Part shown: positions 1-7,869 of the stretch, piece by piece
Layout: every line of letters begins with the position of its first letter
Numbering within the stretch: position 1 is the stretch's first letter
Source of the DNA: Calothrix brevissima NIES-22
GTDB taxonomy: Bacteria > Cyanobacteriota > Cyanobacteriia > Cyanobacteriales > Nostocaceae
Assembly: GCF_002367995.1 (NCBI RefSeq)
Contig: NZ_AP018207.1
Span: 434,001-498,000 of the forward strand
Reading direction: 5' to 3'
DNA length: 64,000 nucleotides
Translations under genes and position numbers: made by a program
The notes under the pieces: generated by a model
What the model was told of the DNA's origin: nothing
Databases searched by the model: none
What the model saw: the letters and a program-made list of their open reading frames with translations, nothing else

Positions 1-1313
1 TCATTGTATAGAAAATCTTGCAACCCAGAACTTAATCTGTTGCCGATACTTTCACAAAATTTATATATTTCGTATGCTAATGGTTTTCCCCATAGAGGTT
101 GCTTGTTAGAGTTAAATTCATCCAATTTATTCCTAATTATATAAGGGTCTGGATAAAAAATCACTTCTGGTTCTTGAAGCCCAAGAACTGCATATGTTGA
201 TTTGATAGCTGACGTAGCTTTTTCTTTATCAATTGGTACAGTGAAATATAAATAATACTGTTGCCAAATAGATGACAAGTATATATTGTCAATTAATGGT
301 CTGGTTGCATCAGTAGTAAATTTAGTTAAGTTTACTAATTCAAACAGTGGGCTAATATCATAAATATCATTTTCACCTAAATGTAGTTCTCTAAGATTTA
401 TTAGCTTAGATAAAGGACTTAAATCGGAAATTTGATTATCACCTATACTCAGTTTAATTAAATTATGTAAACCAGATAAAGGAGTTAAATCATAAATTCT
501 GTTTTTACCGATATCTAGGGAAATTAAATAAGTCAATTTAGATAATGGGCTGAGGTCAGAAATTAAATTATCATCAATATGTAATTCTGTTAAATTAGTT
601 AAATCACCTATAGGCATCACATCAGAAATCAAATTCCTTCCTAAAGATAATTCCTTAAGGTTAATTAACTTAGATAAGGTACTCAAGTCAGAAACTTGAT
701 TATCGCCAATATGCAATACTGTCAATTTTGTTAAATCAGATAACGGACTCAAATCAGATATTAAGTCTGATATTTGGTCTTCTGGCTCGCGATTGTAGTT
801 AAGAAAAAGTTGAGTTAAATTAATCAGGTTAGATAGTGGAATCAAACTAGACATTTGATTGTAACTAACATCTAGTAGAGTCAAATTAATAAGTAAGGAA
901 AATTGACTCAAGTCCACATTGATTTTATTACGCCAGACAAATAACTTCGTTAAATTAGGTAGACTAGACAACGGACTAAAATCGGCAATCTGATTATGAC
1001 CGAGTGCCAAGTGACGCAGATTACTTAAACTAGATAATGGACTAATGTCACAAATGTTATTCCTAGTTAACTCTAAGTAAGCCAGATTGGTCAATGTAGA
1101 TAATGGACTTAGATCGGAAATTTCCTCATTGTATAGCCTCAGTCTGATAAGGCTTGCAAGTTGTTGCTCTGCTTGGTAGCAATCAGAAGTAATAACTTTC
1201 TCCAATACTAGATCAACTGTGTGTCTGGCTTCAGGTGAGAGGCTATCTTTGTGCAAACACCAGTCAGCAAAGCGGCGAAAGTTCGGACTCTGATTTGGCT
1301 GTAGTTCAGACAT
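1..1313 (-). CDS. Leucine-rich-repeat protein, C-terminus cut by window edge
   Basis: The frame is open from an ATG at 1313 down to base 1 without a stop, giving 437 codons, so the C-terminus lies outside the window. After about 60 helical residues come roughly twelve 22-residue leucine-rich repeats of the SDS22/internalin type, with the recurring core NQISDLSPLSKLINLREL. After the repeats (from about residue 350) there is a non-LRR domain beginning near WQQYYLYFTVPIDKEKA, which I cannot assign securely. No signal peptide is visible, so a cytoplasmic protein-protein interaction role is likely. The near-identity of neighbouring repeats suggests recent internal duplication. The function is unknown; the LRR call is secure. 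Confidence 0.85.
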   Translation of the reverse strand, partial: MSELQPNQSPNFRRFADWCLHKDSLSPEARHTVDLVLEKVITSDCYQAEQQLASLIRLRLYNEEISDLSPLSTLTNLAYLELTRNNICDISPLSSLSNLRHLALGHNQIADFSPLSSLPNLTKLFVWRNKINVDLSQFSLLINLTLLDVSYNQMSSLIPLSNLINLTQLFLNYNREPEDQISDLISDLSPLSDLTKLTVLHIGDNQVSDLSTLSKLINLKELSLGRNLISDVMPIGDLTNLTELHIDDNLISDLSPLSKLTYLISLDIGKNRIYDLTPLSGLHNLIKLSIGDNQISDLSPLSKLINLRELHLGENDIYDISPLFELVNLTKFTTDATRPLIDNIYLSSIWQQYYLYFTVPIDKEKATSAIKSTYAVLGLQEPEVIFYPDPYIIRNKLDEFNSNKQPLWGKPLAYEIYKFCESIGNRLSSGLQDFLYN

Positions 1314-1337
1314 TGGCTAGTAGCTGGCAAAGAAAAT

Positions 1338-1742
1338 TTAACTAAGGATGCCTAAGTTGGTGTATATCTCAATTAAATTGCCATCGGGATCGCGAAAATG
1401 AGCTGTGCGGATTCCCCAGTCTGGACGATCTGTAGGTGGAGCCATAAGAATGCCATTATGATCTTTAAGCCGTTGATAAACTTCATCGACGTTATCGACA
1501 GCAAAAATTAAGGATGTTTTATCTTGACTAGCAAAGGATGAAGGCTGATTGATGCTGGGGATGACTTGAGCCATGAATTCTTTTTTGAATACAGCTAGCT
1601 GAATAGATCCGGTATTAAACTCGGCATATCCAGTTTCTTCATCACCCCAATCTACATTCAATCCCAGTAGATCCCGGTAAAACAAAAAAGTCTCTTTATA
1701 ATTGGATACGAGTAGTCTGAGGTGCGTTAACTGAAGTTTCAT
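1338..1742 (-). CDS. VOC (glyoxalase/bleomycin-resistance fold) protein
   Basis: This 134-residue protein is the usual length for a single two-module VOC protein. The N-terminal part reads LTHLRLLVSNYKETFLFYRDLLGL, the classic first beta-alpha-beta module. The C-terminal part ends in AHFRDPDGNLIEIYTNLG, the family signature with the metal-ligand Glu in LIEIY. Members are metal-dependent lyases, isomerases, dioxygenases or drug-binding proteins; nothing here fixes the substrate. It is transcribed in the same direction as the LRR gene 24 bp downstream and 20 bp after the miaE stop, so co-transcription with miaE is possible. A broken gene of the same superfamily lies about 0.8 kb upstream. Confidence 0.85.
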   Translation of the reverse strand: MKLQLTHLRLLVSNYKETFLFYRDLLGLNVDWGDEETGYAEFNTGSIQLAVFKKEFMAQVIPSINQPSSFASQDKTSLIFAVDNVDEVYQRLKDHNGILMAPPTDRPDWGIRTAHFRDPDGNLIEIYTNLGILS

Positions 1743-1762
1743 AATTCAAGTACGTTGATTTA

Positions 1763-2407
1763 CTAACTATGAATTCTAGGCTCTGAGTGTAATGTTGCTA
1801 ACAGCTCGCTTTCGACTATTGCGAGTTCATCCAACCGTTGCATGACAATTTCACGGTCAAAGTAAGTATCAGCTAGTACCCAATAAGTACCGAAATGACG
1901 GGCTTCAGATGCCATCAAACCTTTGTAAAATTTGGCTAATTCTGGCTCAGGACAGTGTGTAGCTAATAATCCTAAGCGTTCGTGACTGCGTGCTTCTATT
2001 AATCCGGTGACGAGTAAAGAATCTAAAAATCTATCTGGTTCTTGGGGACGAACTTGTGCTTTTAAACCTGCGCCGTAGGGTGGTGGTGGTAAGGGTGCGA
2101 GGGGGATGTTGCGACGTTCTAGCCACTGATTGACGAGTTCAAAGTGTTCTAGTTCTTCACGAGCGATCGCAGTTAATTCTCTGACCATTTTCGCATTGGA
2201 AGGGTAGCGAAACATAAAATTTAACGCCACCCCTGCAGCTTTGCGTTCGCAGTGGGAATGATCGAGCAGAATTATATCTAAATTAGCGATCGCTTGTTCT
2301 ACCCAAGCGAAACTGGTAGGTTGTTTGAGGGCGTTGATTTTTGGTAATTCAGTAAGCACAGGATGACAAACTCCAGATATCTCAATGTAGCTGAGATAGC
2401 CCAGCAC
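1763..2407 (-). CDS. miaE: tRNA-(ms2io6A)-hydroxylase MiaE
   Basis: MiaE is a ferritin-like diiron monooxygenase that hydroxylates the isopentenyl group of ms2i6A37 in tRNAs reading U-starting codons. Diagnostic stretches are LDHSHCERKAAGVALNF and REELEHFELVNQWLERRNI, containing the Glu and His ligands of the diiron centre, and EARSHERL and SEARHFGTYW for the second half. The length, about 214 residues, fits cyanobacterial members. The longest frame starts with GTG at 2407. A GTG at 2359 (reading VLTELPKINALKQ) with a GGAG 13 nt ahead is an alternative and may be the real start, since the first 16 residues look unconserved. Confidence 0.9.
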   Translation of the reverse strand: MLGYLSYIEISGVCHPVLTELPKINALKQPTSFAWVEQAIANLDIILLDHSHCERKAAGVALNFMFRYPSNAKMVRELTAIAREELEHFELVNQWLERRNIPLAPLPPPPYGAGLKAQVRPQEPDRFLDSLLVTGLIEARSHERLGLLATHCPEPELAKFYKGLMASEARHFGTYWVLADTYFDREIVMQRLDELAIVESELLATLHSEPRIHS

Positions 2408-2518
2408 ATTGATTTTAATCTGGTCTGGGGCGATTGGGCGAAAGAGTGCGATCGCTTGGGCTAGTTTTTGATTACCAATCGATGATTTGGAGAATCCCAG
2501 TTTGTTAGAGATTCATTC

Positions 2519-2551
2519 AGATCCCCGACTTCTTCAAGAAGTCGGGGATCT
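2519..2551. repeat. 33-bp perfect palindrome, copy 1
   Basis: Two 16-base arms (AGATCCCCGACTTCTT and its complement) flank one central base. A second copy lies at 31346-31378 with one changed base in each arm that keeps pairing intact. It is a dispersed hairpin repeat between miaE and the broken VOC gene. No T-run follows, so it is not an obvious terminator. Confidence 0.85.
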
Positions 2552-2587
2552 AGACAGCAAGCTTTGTGCTAATTACGCCAGAGCATT

Positions 2588-2764
2588 TTAAAATTGGTTA
2601 TTACCAAAATGCATCCAGCGTTCGCCATTGAATACCCCTTCGGCTCTTACATACCAATCTGGGAATATTGTTTGATAAAAGTTTTTCGTGGCGTCGATAT
2701 CTTTACAAGAAAGGTTGATATGTTCCATTAGAGACGCGATAACCCTTGTCTGTACAATAGTCAT
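2588..2764 (-). pseudogene. Truncated VOC-family gene (N-terminal module only)
   Basis: The sequence from MEHINLSCKDIDATKNFYQ to GERWMHFGNNQF is a convincing first VOC module, but the frame stops at NNQF, about halfway through the roughly 130 residues expected. Downstream bases run into the palindrome at 2519-2551 and show no continuation of the family. Likely starts are the ATG codons at 2764 or 2728; further upstream the frame is low-complexity spacer. It is read as a deletion remnant. A very small single-module VOC protein is possible but less likely. Confidence 0.6.
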
Positions 2765-2811
2765 TTGTCCCCTTTGTCTTCCTTCCCTTGTCTCCCTTGT
2801 CCCCCTATTCC

Positions 2812-3585
2812 TCACGTGCGCCGATTCACCAGGGTGGCGCTAGCTTGATCGACAGGCATCAGGACTATCTCATTAATATTGACATGGGGCGATCGCGTGA
2901 CGCAGAAAAATATTACATCTGCTATATCATCAGGAGTTAGGGGCGTAACTCCCTGGTAAACTTTTTTGGCTCGTTCCGTATCGCCATGAAATCGCACATC
3001 GCTAAATTCCGTTTCTACCATCCCAGGATCAACGGAAGTGACACGAATCGGCGTACCGAGTAAATCTAGCTTTAAACCTTCAGAAATAGCTCTGACAGCA
3101 GCTTTCGTCCCACAATAAACATTACCATTGGGATAGGTTTGATGTCCGGCGATAGAACCAATATTTACCACATGACCGCGATCGCGTTTTACCATCCCCG
3201 GTACTACATAACGGGTAAGGTAAAGTAAGCCCTTAATATTGGTATCTATCATTTCTTCCCAATCTGTAAAGCTACCTTCATGTAACTTGTCTAAACCGCG
3301 ACTCAATCCCGCATTGTTGATGAGAATGTCAATATCAGCCCAGGCGGGAGGTAGGCTAGAAATAGCAGCTTCTACCGCAGCGCGATCGCGCACATCTAAC
3401 TGTATTAAATAAACCTCAGTATTAAATTCTTCCTTAAGCGTCTCAGCTAGCTCCTGCAAGCGTTCCAGCCGCCGCGCCGCTAAAATTAATTTTGCACCTG
3501 TATTAGCAAATACTCTGGCACAAGCAGTACCAATACCACTACTTGCGCCAGTGATGAGAATGATTTGATTTTGTAGGGAAATCAT
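2812..3585 (-). CDS. Short-chain dehydrogenase/reductase (YdfG-like)
   Basis: This 257-residue classical SDR has the NAD(P)-binding TGASSGIG motif at residues 12-19, NNAG at 90-93, and the catalytic Ser144, Tyr157 and Lys161 (YCGTK). The stretch AARRLERLQEL places it near the YdfG/serine 3-dehydrogenase-like SDRs, which favour NADP and oxidise 3-hydroxy acids such as L-allo-threonine; the exact substrate cannot be read from sequence. The start at ATG 3585 gives the normal short lead into the Rossmann strand (LQNQIILITGASSG). No operon partner is evident. Confidence 0.9.
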   Translation of the reverse strand: MISLQNQIILITGASSGIGTACARVFANTGAKLILAARRLERLQELAETLKEEFNTEVYLIQLDVRDRAAVEAAISSLPPAWADIDILINNAGLSRGLDKLHEGSFTDWEEMIDTNIKGLLYLTRYVVPGMVKRDRGHVVNIGSIAGHQTYPNGNVYCGTKAAVRAISEGLKLDLLGTPIRVTSVDPGMVETEFSDVRFHGDTERAKKVYQGVTPLTPDDIADVIFFCVTRSPHVNINEIVLMPVDQASATLVNRRT

Positions 3586-3640
3586 TGTTAGTCAAGAGTC
3601 AAGAGTCAATTGTCCATTGTCCAATAATTCGGAACTAATG

Positions 3641-3669
3641 AAAAACTCCACTTACGGATCGGAGTTTTG
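3641..3669 (-). terminator. Rho-independent terminator after the glycosyltransferase gene
   Basis: On the minus strand, AAAACTCC (3668-3661) pairs with GGAGTTTT (3649-3642) across an 11-base loop and runs into five Ts. It lies about 60 bp past the stop of the glycosyltransferase gene, and the heptamer repeats lie between the two. Confidence 0.6.
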
Positions 3670-3690
3670 CGATTGTTAGGTTGAAAATAG

Positions 3691-3727
3691 GGTTGACTGT
3701 TGACGGTTGACTGTTGACTGTTGACTC
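3691..3727. repeat. Heptamer short tandem repeats (TTGACTG type)
   Basis: About five copies of GTTGACT, one carrying a C-to-G variant (TTGACGG), abut the stop codon of the upstream gene. The same family recurs at 7024, 17775, 27257, 38751 and 54067; the related TCAATAG, TCAGTAG and TCATTTG types are elsewhere in the window. Confidence 0.9.
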
Positions 3728-4831
3728 TTAAGAGAGATTTTTTCGTGATTGACTAGCTTGAAAATATTCTAGTACAGCAGCTGCGATCGCTTCATTGCCT
3801 TCTTTGGCTATCGGTTGAGAAAGTTTGGGTTGTAATAGAGGTTGACGCAGAAAATCCCAATCACCTTGAAAAAATTCAGTTGGGCTAAGGATTTGATGCT
3901 GATTATAATTAGCTAACCCTGCTAATAAAAAAGCGGCTTCTGCAAAATCTTCCCGTGTAACTGTAACAAGCGGTACTTGCAATTTGGTAGCCTCAGCAAA
4001 AGTACCGTAACCAGGTTTAGAAACAACTCGCCCACAAATCGGCATAAAATCTACAGGGCGGTATTTTCGGTCGGTAATCTTCACCAAGTTAGGTAATTCT
4101 GGCGCAGATTGATCGAACACAATAAATTGCCAATCGGGGAAATGCTGTAGGTTATCGTAGGGAAATTGCTGTAAACCCAAACCGCCAAAGGTTAGCAGAA
4201 TTGTTTTTTCTACAGGTGCGGTAATCCGCCAATGCGATCGCAGGTTATCAGCATCATAACGCGGCGAACCACCTGTTAAACCCACATCTATAATATTGGT
4301 GAATGCTGACATCGGTTCGTGAAATGGGAGACGATATAAGCGATCGCATTGAGCATAACAATCACTAATCCAATCAGCGATGGCTAAAAACTCTCCTCCC
4401 CAATCCCGATAAATAAAATCCCAGCCAAAGTTACTCATCGACCAACAAGAAATATTTGCTGCTTTAGCGATCGCCGAAGCCAAAAAGGGAATATCCGCTA
4501 AAATCAAATGGACAAAATTTTGCCGAATAAAATTAACTTCCCCAGCGATCAAAGAATGTTGATTTTTTTTAATTTCTAATAACTTTTCTAAAGTAGCTGC
4601 TCGATCCATCGTCAAGCTATCTGCTTGTACTACACCCAAATCAAAAGCCCGAGGACGATGAATAAAATCGCCGTCAATATAGCAATCTAGTAACCAGTGT
4701 GGCGCAGTAGTCACCATAATGAGGAGAACTTCTGGGCACAATTTTTGAATTGTGTCAGCGATTGCGGCCATGCGCGTCGTATGACCAAAACCGTGGTTAG
4801 TAATGGCCATGTATAAAATAGGGCGTTCCAT
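3728..4831 (-). CDS. Glycosyltransferase-like protein (GT28/MurG-like fold)
   Basis: The protein opens with MERPILYMAITNHGFGHTTRMAAIADTI, the glycine-rich GHTTR loop seen at the start of MurG-type and L-arabinokinase N-terminal GT-B domains. The second half has LLTFGGLGLQ and VSKPGYGTFAEATKLQVPLV, matching the nucleotide-sugar-binding half (KPGYGT, E, P). It is therefore a GT-B fold enzyme of about 367 residues, or a protein derived from one; acceptor and donor are unknown. I start at ATG 4831 because the only upstream in-frame start is a TTG at 4858 without a ribosome site. A terminator-like hairpin follows. Confidence 0.8.
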   Translation of the reverse strand: MERPILYMAITNHGFGHTTRMAAIADTIQKLCPEVLLIMVTTAPHWLLDCYIDGDFIHRPRAFDLGVVQADSLTMDRAATLEKLLEIKKNQHSLIAGEVNFIRQNFVHLILADIPFLASAIAKAANISCWSMSNFGWDFIYRDWGGEFLAIADWISDCYAQCDRLYRLPFHEPMSAFTNIIDVGLTGGSPRYDADNLRSHWRITAPVEKTILLTFGGLGLQQFPYDNLQHFPDWQFIVFDQSAPELPNLVKITDRKYRPVDFMPICGRVVSKPGYGTFAEATKLQVPLVTVTREDFAEAAFLLAGLANYNQHQILSPTEFFQGDWDFLRQPLLQPKLSQPIAKEGNEAIAAAVLEYFQASQSRKNLS

Positions 4832-4926
4832 CAAAGAGAATGTATCTATAGGCCACAATTAATTTACTGGGTCTGAGAAAATTTAACAACTGACTTTTGA
4901 TACACGAAGCACAGTAATATAGATTG

Positions 4927-4950
4927 TATATGCTGAGTAATCAGCATATA
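4927..4950. promoter_or_regulatory. Perfect inverted repeat upstream of the hybrid kinase gene
   Basis: Ten-base arms TATATGCTGA and TCAGCATATA are separated by GTAA, 69 bp upstream of the kinase start and 95 bp upstream of the divergent glycosyltransferase start. The size and divergent-promoter position suit an operator, but a small hairpin is equally possible. No regulator can be named. Confidence 0.45.
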
Positions 4951-5018
4951 TGTCCAAGAATAAAATTTGAAATTTAATATAAATTAGTCAAGTTTGAAAA
5001 GTATTTTTTGAGGTATGA

Positions 5019-7019
5019 ATGGATGCTAGTAGTTACAAGCAAAATGTCATATTATTCGTAGATGACAATTACCAAAAATTAAACTTATTACTGGAATATT
5101 TAGAAGAAACAGGATTTAAAGTATTAGTAGCAGACAACGGTATCAGCGCTATTAACATAGCCGAAAATGCCTCACCCGATTTAATTTTATTAGATGTTTT
5201 AATGCCAGGGATTGACGGCTTTGAAACTTGCCGACGGTTAAAAAGCAATCCAGTTACGGAAAATATTCCCGTGATTTTTTTAACTGCCCTTGCAGAGCAG
5301 GTGGATAAAGTTAAAGGGTTAAATTTAGGCGCAGTAGATTACATCACCAAACCCCTAGATCATGAGGAAGTAATAGCGCGAATTAAAATTCATTTACGTT
5401 TGCAAAATTTGACCAAAAAACTCACAGAACAAAATGAATATTTAGCAGCAGAAATTAACGAGCGCAAGCAAGCAGAAGATAAAATCAAAGAACAGGCAGC
5501 TTTGTTAGATATCACCACAGATGCCATTATTGTCCAAGATTTAAATAACCAAATTCGCTTTTGGAATAAAGGCTCAGAACATCTGTATGGGTGGACGCAA
5601 ACAGAAGCGATCGCAAAAAATGCCAACACCCTACTGTACAAACCAGAAACACTATATCAACTCCCAGAAATCCACAAAAGTTTGGCTAAAAATGACTTGT
5701 GGCAAGGTGATTTATATCAAAAAACTAAAACAGGGAAAGAAATCATCGTTTCTAGTCGGTGGACAGTTATGCCAGATTTGGCGGGACAGCCAAAATCAAT
5801 ATTAATTGTCAATACTGATATTACCGAGAAAAAACTCCTAGAAACCCAGTTTTTACGAGCGCAACGGATGGAGAGTATTGGGACTTTAGCTAGCGGAATT
5901 GCCCACGATCTAAATAATGCGCTGACACCGATGTTAATGATTGCCCAGCTATTAGAAATTAAGCTGGCAGATGAAAATAGTAAACAATGGCTAGCTATCC
6001 TGGAAACCAATATTAAACGCGCAGCCGATTTGGTCAAACATGTGTTGTGTTTTTCACGCGGTTTTGAAGGTAAATTTATCACATTACAGGTAAAAAATGT
6101 CATTGCCGAAATTGAACAAATTGTTAAACAAACCTTTCCTAAATCTATTGCTGTAAATCTAGATATTCCTCAACAAAGTCTGTGGAATATTTCAGGTGAT
6201 GCAACACAAATTCACCAAGTATTATTGAACCTGTGTATTAATGCCCGTGATGCTATGCCAGAGGGCGGTTTGCTGAAAATTTCGGCGAGAAATATCTGGG
6301 TTGATAGTAACTGTGCGCGGATGAATATGGATGCCCAAGTCGGCCCTTATGTGACGATTAGCGTAGCCGATACAGGCAAGGGAATTCCTCAAGAAATAAT
6401 TGACAGAATTTTTGAACCTTTTTTTACGACAAAAGAAGTCGGACAAGGTACAGGTTTGGGCTTATCTACAGTCATGGGTATTGTTAGAAGCCACAATGGT
6501 TTTGTGAAAGTAATAAGTGCAATTGGTAAAGGCACAGAATTTCAAATTTATTTCCAAGCGAGTCAGAACCTAGAAACAGATAATGCTTTAACCAGCTATG
6601 ATGAATTACCAGCAGGAAATGGCGAATTAATTCTCATTGTTGATGATGAAGAATCAATTCGGGAAATTACGAAAACAGCCTTAGAAAAAAATGGTTACAA
6701 AGTTTTAGTCGCTAAAGATGGCATTGAAGCAGTAGCGTTATATACCAAACATCAAAAAGAGATTAGTGTCGTATTAATCGATATGATGATGCCATCAATG
6801 GACGGGCCAATGGCTATTCGGGTACTGCAAAAAATTAATCCCGAAGTCAAAATTGTTGTGGTGAGTGGTTTAACTTCTAATCATGAATTACTGGCAACAT
6901 TGGATGATAGTATCACCACATTTTTACCCAAACCCTATACATTTGGGGAATTATTCACAAGTTTACAGGTAATATTAAATGCTGAGGTAGGGTCAAAACA
7001 TTCGCAAAGTAGTATTTAG
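5019..7019 (+). CDS. Hybrid histidine kinase: REC-PAS-HisKA-HATPase-REC
   Basis: This 666-residue cytoplasmic kinase has no membrane segment. An N-terminal receiver (about 9-125, phospho-acceptor Asp59 in LLDVLMPG) is followed by a coiled coil and a PAS domain (about 155-270). The HisKA H-box is GIAHDLNNALTP. The ATPase has an N-box (NLCINARDAMPEGG), DTGKGIP, FEPFFTTK and GTGLGLS. A C-terminal receiver (about 540-655, Asp in VVLIDMMMPSMDG) completes it. The layout indicates a phosphorelay kinase whose activity is set by an upstream phosphoryl donor through the first receiver and by a ligand or redox cue at the PAS domain. No cognate regulator is adjacent. A GAGG lies 5 nt ahead of the ATG. 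Confidence 0.92.
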   Translation: MDASSYKQNVILFVDDNYQKLNLLLEYLEETGFKVLVADNGISAINIAENASPDLILLDVLMPGIDGFETCRRLKSNPVTENIPVIFLTALAEQVDKVKGLNLGAVDYITKPLDHEEVIARIKIHLRLQNLTKKLTEQNEYLAAEINERKQAEDKIKEQAALLDITTDAIIVQDLNNQIRFWNKGSEHLYGWTQTEAIAKNANTLLYKPETLYQLPEIHKSLAKNDLWQGDLYQKTKTGKEIIVSSRWTVMPDLAGQPKSILIVNTDITEKKLLETQFLRAQRMESIGTLASGIAHDLNNALTPMLMIAQLLEIKLADENSKQWLAILETNIKRAADLVKHVLCFSRGFEGKFITLQVKNVIAEIEQIVKQTFPKSIAVNLDIPQQSLWNISGDATQIHQVLLNLCINARDAMPEGGLLKISARNIWVDSNCARMNMDAQVGPYVTISVADTGKGIPQEIIDRIFEPFFTTKEVGQGTGLGLSTVMGIVRSHNGFVKVISAIGKGTEFQIYFQASQNLETDNALTSYDELPAGNGELILIVDDEESIREITKTALEKNGYKVLVAKDGIEAVALYTKHQKEISVVLIDMMMPSMDGPMAIRVLQKINPEVKIVVVSGLTSNHELLATLDDSITTFLPKPYTFGELFTSLQVILNAEVGSKHSQSSI

Positions 7020-7023
7020 AATT

Positions 7024-7051
7024 TGTCAGTTGTCAGTTGTCAGTTGTCAGT
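7024..7051. repeat. Heptamer tandem repeats (TTGTCAG)
   Basis: Four copies of TTGTCAG lie directly after the kinase stop codon, head to tail. Confidence 0.9.
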
Positions 7052-7109
7052 GGGTGCATCCCAGTTTTTAAAACGCCCGCAGGCTGGAAGCCTGGGGCTA
7101 TAAATACGA

Positions 7110-7157
7110 AGCCTGCCTCCGCAGGCTATAAGTTTTTGAAGCCTGCGGAGGCAGGCT
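7110..7157. repeat. Paired inverted GC-rich hairpin repeats
   Basis: An 18-base unit (AGCCTGC, CTCC loop, GCAGGCT) at 7110-7127 is repeated in inverted orientation at 7140-7157 (loop GGAG). Each unit is itself a hairpin, and together they could form a larger one. The tail TTTGTTTGTGTAGC is shared with the single copy at 15479-15510, which marks a dispersed element. The remainder of 7158-7280 shows no gene. Confidence 0.8.
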
Positions 7158-7280
7158 TTGTTTGTGTAGCAATACCCTTCTAGGGTATTGATTAAAAAAG
7201 TGGGATGCTCCCGTTGTCAGTTTGTCACAAGCAAGAGGAGATTATTTTGAATTTTGAATTCTTTCCCCCTGCCCCCTACT

Positions 7281-7577
7281 TTAGTTCCAATCCTGTTCTT
7301 CCTTCTTGCCGCGACTTTTGTAGATTCCGCCAATATCGTGGAGTTGGCGAGTTTTTGCGAATAATTCGGCTTCTGTTAGACCCCAGCGTTGCAAAACTTG
7401 ATCTAAGTCTTGTTGAATCTCTCTAGCTCCGGGAAACCCTTGATAGCGAATCATGAGGCGAGCAAGTTCTGCTAAGTTATAGTCTGTCGCCTCCTGAGCT
7501 AGTAGAATATCAATAGTGGGGCGATCGCGGTTTTGCAAAGGATGCTGTTGGTCTTTACCTCCAGATGCTTCAGCCAT
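7281..7577 (-). CDS. Conserved cyanobacterial protein, DUF3288-like
   Basis: This small soluble protein of 98 residues contains ATDYNLAELARLMIRYQGFPGAREIQ and DLDQVLQRWGLTEAELFAKTRQLH. I recognise these as typical of a short protein family found across cyanobacteria, probably DUF3288; the domain number is from memory. It has no membrane segment and no catalytic motif. It is charged and mostly helical, the central helices probably forming a small bundle. It stands alone between the kinase repeats and the divergently transcribed clpC-like gene. The function is unknown. Confidence 0.75.
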   Translation of the reverse strand: MAEASGGKDQQHPLQNRDRPTIDILLAQEATDYNLAELARLMIRYQGFPGAREIQQDLDQVLQRWGLTEAELFAKTRQLHDIGGIYKSRGKKEEQDWN

Positions 7578-7869
7578 CGTTAGTCCTACAATTACAAGTA
7601 ATGAGTTTTTAGTTTAGCCCACAGCCAAGGCCGAGAGAAGTTAAACATTCATACTGAAGAGGTCACTGTCATAATCACAACTTCCCACCTCACCAATATT
7701 CTCTGGCAAAAATTAACGACGGCAACCCCACCCGAAATCTTACGGCTCTCACTACTGTCATTCAACTTTAAATAAAGATACATTGTCATTAAGAAAATAC
7801 ATGAAACTTTAGATAAGGGTGAAGAGTATTTCACCTAAAGTACAAGCAGCAAGGGAGCAAGAACCCGCT

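Noticed and set aside
7819-7869. N-terminal extension of ClpC
   Set aside because: Family members begin at MFEHF; the upstream 17 codons are not conserved.
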